Below, one piece after another: positions 62,008-64,000 of a DNA stretch of 64,000 nt (position 1 is its first letter; every line of letters starts with the position of its first letter). This DNA comes from Gemmataceae bacterium. GTDB lineage: Bacteria > Planctomycetota > Planctomycetia > Gemmatales > Gemmataceae. The translations under genes were made by a program, and so were the position numbers. The DNA is taken from NCBI GenBank assembly GCA_009697105.1, contig SIAQ01000008.1, forward strand, positions 1-64,000, read 5' to 3'. The notes beneath the pieces were generated by a model. That model had not been told where the DNA came from, did not search any database, and was given only the letters and a program-made list of their open reading frames with translations.

Positions 62008-63258
62008 CTACTTCATCGCGCTGAAGCTTTCGATAATCGACAGAAGCGGCGTGAACATGCTGACGGCGACAAACCCCACGACGACGGCACACAGCAAGAT
62101 CGCGATCGGCAGGGCGATTAGCGCGAGGCGATGCAGCGTTCGGGCAGCGTGGCGCGATTGCGAATCGCCGATTTCGCGCAGCGCCCACGTCAGGTTGTTC
62201 GCCTTCTCCGCCGACACAATCAGTGCCTGCATCGATTGCGTCGCCAAGCCGTTGCGATACAGGCTTTCCGGCAACGACTTGCCTTGCGCGATATCGTTGC
62301 GCAAGCCGCGCACTCGCACCTGCATCACGGCAGGCAAGAGTTGCGAATGAAGAACGCGGTTCAGAATTTCAGGCAGCGGCTTGCGCGATTCCAGCATCTG
62401 GCCCAGCAGGATCAGAAACTCGCCACGCAGGTACGATCGATAGAATCCGCCGAGGAATGGGAAATGCCAACGCACATGCGAGATGAACAGGAACAGGTTG
62501 AACGCCACCAGCACCATAAACATCGCGAAGGCTTCCAGCCACCAATACCGCGTGCCGAACCTGCTGATGCTCATGAACAGCTCGGTCAGAAACGGAAGCC
62601 TTAGTTTGAAATCCATGAATATCTTTTCAAACTTTGGCATGATGAAAACACTCAAGAAACTCACGATGCCTACCAACTGAATCATGATAAACAGCGGGTA
62701 ACCCAGGCGCACGAGCAAGTCCACCCAGACCGTGGTAAGCTGGCGGTCGGGCAGGCGGCGCAGGCTTTCCGGCAGGTCGTCGGTGAACTGCCCGACGGCC
62801 ACGGCCAAGGCGGTCTCGCGCGGTACGATGCCAGGGACGGCAGCGATTGCAAGGTCGAGTGGAATGCCCGATTGCAGCATCCACACCAGGCGTTCGAGGC
62901 GTTTGTCGAAGCTGCGTTGGCGATGGATCCAGTAATAGCCGGGGAAGACGAAAAATAGCAGCACACCGGTCCAGAAGCGGTACATATCCTTGTGCGGACG
63001 ATCATCCAGATATGCTTGTAGAAACGCTTCGAGAGGCAGATTGTTGGCGCCGGCGGCCTGCAACAAGCTGACGAATTCCAGCTGCCGGGCGGCGCGGTAG
63101 TTCAAGTAAGCGATAATTTCCCAACACCAGAGCCAAAACAACAACGCGTAAATGGGCACGCCGGCCGGCCCGAGCACACCGACCAGGACGCCGCCGCAGA
63201 TCGGTAGGGCGATGAAGAACCAAAACTGAAGCAAGACGAGTTTGTACCAGGTATTCAT
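62008..63258 (-). CDS. GspF/PilC-like inner-membrane protein of a type II secretion or pilus machine
   Basis: A 416-residue inner-membrane platform protein. Two GspF-type helical domains (about LERLVWMLQSGIPLDLAIAA and LGQMLESRKPLPEILNRVLH) alternate with membrane segments. The C-terminus VGFVAVSMFTPLLSIIESFS matches the GspF end. ATG 63258 overlaps the stop of an upstream second GspF-like gene by 4 bp; an open extension to 63825 is a shadow of that gene. Confidence 0.87.
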   Translation of the reverse strand: MNTWYKLVLLQFWFFIALPICGGVLVGVLGPAGVPIYALLFWLWCWEIIAYLNYRAARQLEFVSLLQAAGANNLPLEAFLQAYLDDRPHKDMYRFWTGVLLFFVFPGYYWIHRQRSFDKRLERLVWMLQSGIPLDLAIAAVPGIVPRETALAVAVGQFTDDLPESLRRLPDRQLTTVWVDLLVRLGYPLFIMIQLVGIVSFLSVFIMPKFEKIFMDFKLRLPFLTELFMSISRFGTRYWWLEAFAMFMVLVAFNLFLFISHVRWHFPFLGGFYRSYLRGEFLILLGQMLESRKPLPEILNRVLHSQLLPAVMQVRVRGLRNDIAQGKSLPESLYRNGLATQSMQALIVSAEKANNLTWALREIGDSQSRHAARTLHRLALIALPIAILLCAVVVGFVAVSMFTPLLSIIESFSAMK

Positions 63259-64000
63259 TTGCCCCCTCCGCTTAGGCCGTCGAGGAGGGCCAGCATCGGA
63301 GCGAATACGCCGAGCGCGAACAGCATGCCCAGGGTGCTGCCGACAACGAAGATCAGGAGCGGTGGCAGCAGCGTGCGAATCAGGCTGGCGCGAATATCGG
63401 AGTGTCGGCGGTACATGCCGGCAACATGCCGAAGCGACGGGCCAAGCGTGTTCTGCTTTTCCCCAAACCCAATCATCCACACGACAAGGTCGGGCACCAG
63501 GCGTTCCTCCCGCAGCGCTACGCCGAGCGGCATGCCCTGGCTCAAACGTCGTTCGACGCGCAGGGTTCCTTCCGCCAGCAGCGGATCGCTCGACGCCTGG
63601 CCCGCCAACAGAATCGCCTCGTGGAGCGGAACCTTCTGTTCGACGAGAATGGCCAACAGATCCACAAACGCCGCCAGGCGGGCCGAGCGAAACAGCGTGC
63701 CCACTAGTGGTAATGAATAGATCGTTCGCGCCCACAATATGCGGCCTTCGACCGTGCGCCGCAGCCACCAGCGTTCTACCGCGACGGCAAGAACGAAGAT
63801 CACTATCGGTGGCAGAAAAATCCACACGGCGTTGCGAGCGAGGAAGAGCACCACCACGGTCGCGAATGGCACTCGCATTTTAAAATCGGCGAAGACCTTT
63901 ACATACGCGGGCAGCACCGCCATGCCGACGAAGATCAGCAAGCCGACGCCAATGACGACGATCATGGCGGGATAGATTATGGCGTTGACGACATTGACGC
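63255..64000 (-). CDS. GspF-like protein, 5'-truncated by the window edge
   Basis: The frame stays open to the end of the window, reading VNVVNAIIYPAMIVVIGVG from the edge, so the N-terminus lies outside. The visible 248 residues hold a transmembrane pair and the second GspF domain (FVDLLAILVEQKVPLHEAIL, then SLRHVAGMYRRHSDIRASLI) and end FAPMLALLDGLSGGGK. Two adjacent coupled GspF paralogues suggest a heterodimeric platform. Further secretion genes are expected to the right. Confidence 0.88.
   Translation of the reverse strand, partial: VNVVNAIIYPAMIVVIGVGLLIFVGMAVLPAYVKVFADFKMRVPFATVVVLFLARNAVWIFLPPIVIFVLAVAVERWWLRRTVEGRILWARTIYSLPLVGTLFRSARLAAFVDLLAILVEQKVPLHEAILLAGQASSDPLLAEGTLRVERRLSQGMPLGVALREERLVPDLVVWMIGFGEKQNTLGPSLRHVAGMYRRHSDIRASLIRTLLPPLLIFVVGSTLGMLFALGVFAPMLALLDGLSGGGK

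Overview
The window looks like chromosomal DNA of a planctomycete, most likely of the Gemmata/Pirellula type. The evidence is the gene families: a TIGR03067 protein, a DUF1080 protein, a Tat-exported Gfo/Idh/MocA oxidoreductase, a Fae-like protein, a Ycf48-like propeller fused to a CBM9-like domain, a NatB-CPBP fusion, and a zinc-finger anti-sigma domain fused to alpha-2-macroglobulin. I see no rRNA, tRNA, CRISPR array, prophage or intact insertion sequence.

Layout. 1-8.2 kb: lepA (-), an M50 protease, hisS, a TIGR03067 protein, then a B12-binding subunit with its MeaB GTPase (-) and a TPR protein (-). 8.6-16.6 kb: a membrane protein, a HAD phosphatase, a WcaJ-type sugar-phosphate transferase, a secreted serpin, a membrane protein/winged-helix pair, and ispH. 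16.7-23.1 kb: a minus-strand block with an oxidoreductase, an ankyrin protein, a HigBA-like toxin-antitoxin pair, DUF1080, a sterol-desaturase-like enzyme, a LysR regulator and a thioredoxin-like gene with an in-frame TGA that looks like selenocysteine. 23.7-28.4 kb: ABC exporter NatA/NatB-CPBP, a Fae-like protein and a secreted alpha/beta hydrolase. 28.6-34.5 kb: a co-oriented cluster of two TPR proteins, a J-like protein and a GrpE-like protein. 34.6-44.5 kb: a giant membrane anti-sigma/alpha-2-macroglobulin, its ECF sigma gene (frameshifted) and an AsmA-like protein. 44.9-50.9 kb: an Sfp-type phosphopantetheinyl transferase, DUF2203, an SH3b protein and the Ycf48-CBM9 protein. 51.0-54.8 kb: a GT2 glycosyltransferase, a decayed membrane protein and a sulfotransferase. 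55.1-64 kb: a UvrD/PcrA helicase, a zinc-ribbon membrane protein, a DUF255 protein, an exported methyltransferase and two GspF-like proteins, the second running off the window.

The main non-coding feature is about thirty two-armed inverted repeats, plus a few solo arms, in nearly every larger intergenic gap. They fall into roughly ten sequence families and occur in divergent, convergent and co-directional gaps, so they are not simply terminators. In several places an arm has been captured as the C-terminus of a gene. The three most promising observations are the candidate CxxU selenoprotein with a SECIS-like hairpin and a LysR neighbour resembling selenium-associated regulators, the sigma/anti-sigma-macroglobulin module, and the J-like/GrpE-like/TPR cluster with no Hsp70 beside it.
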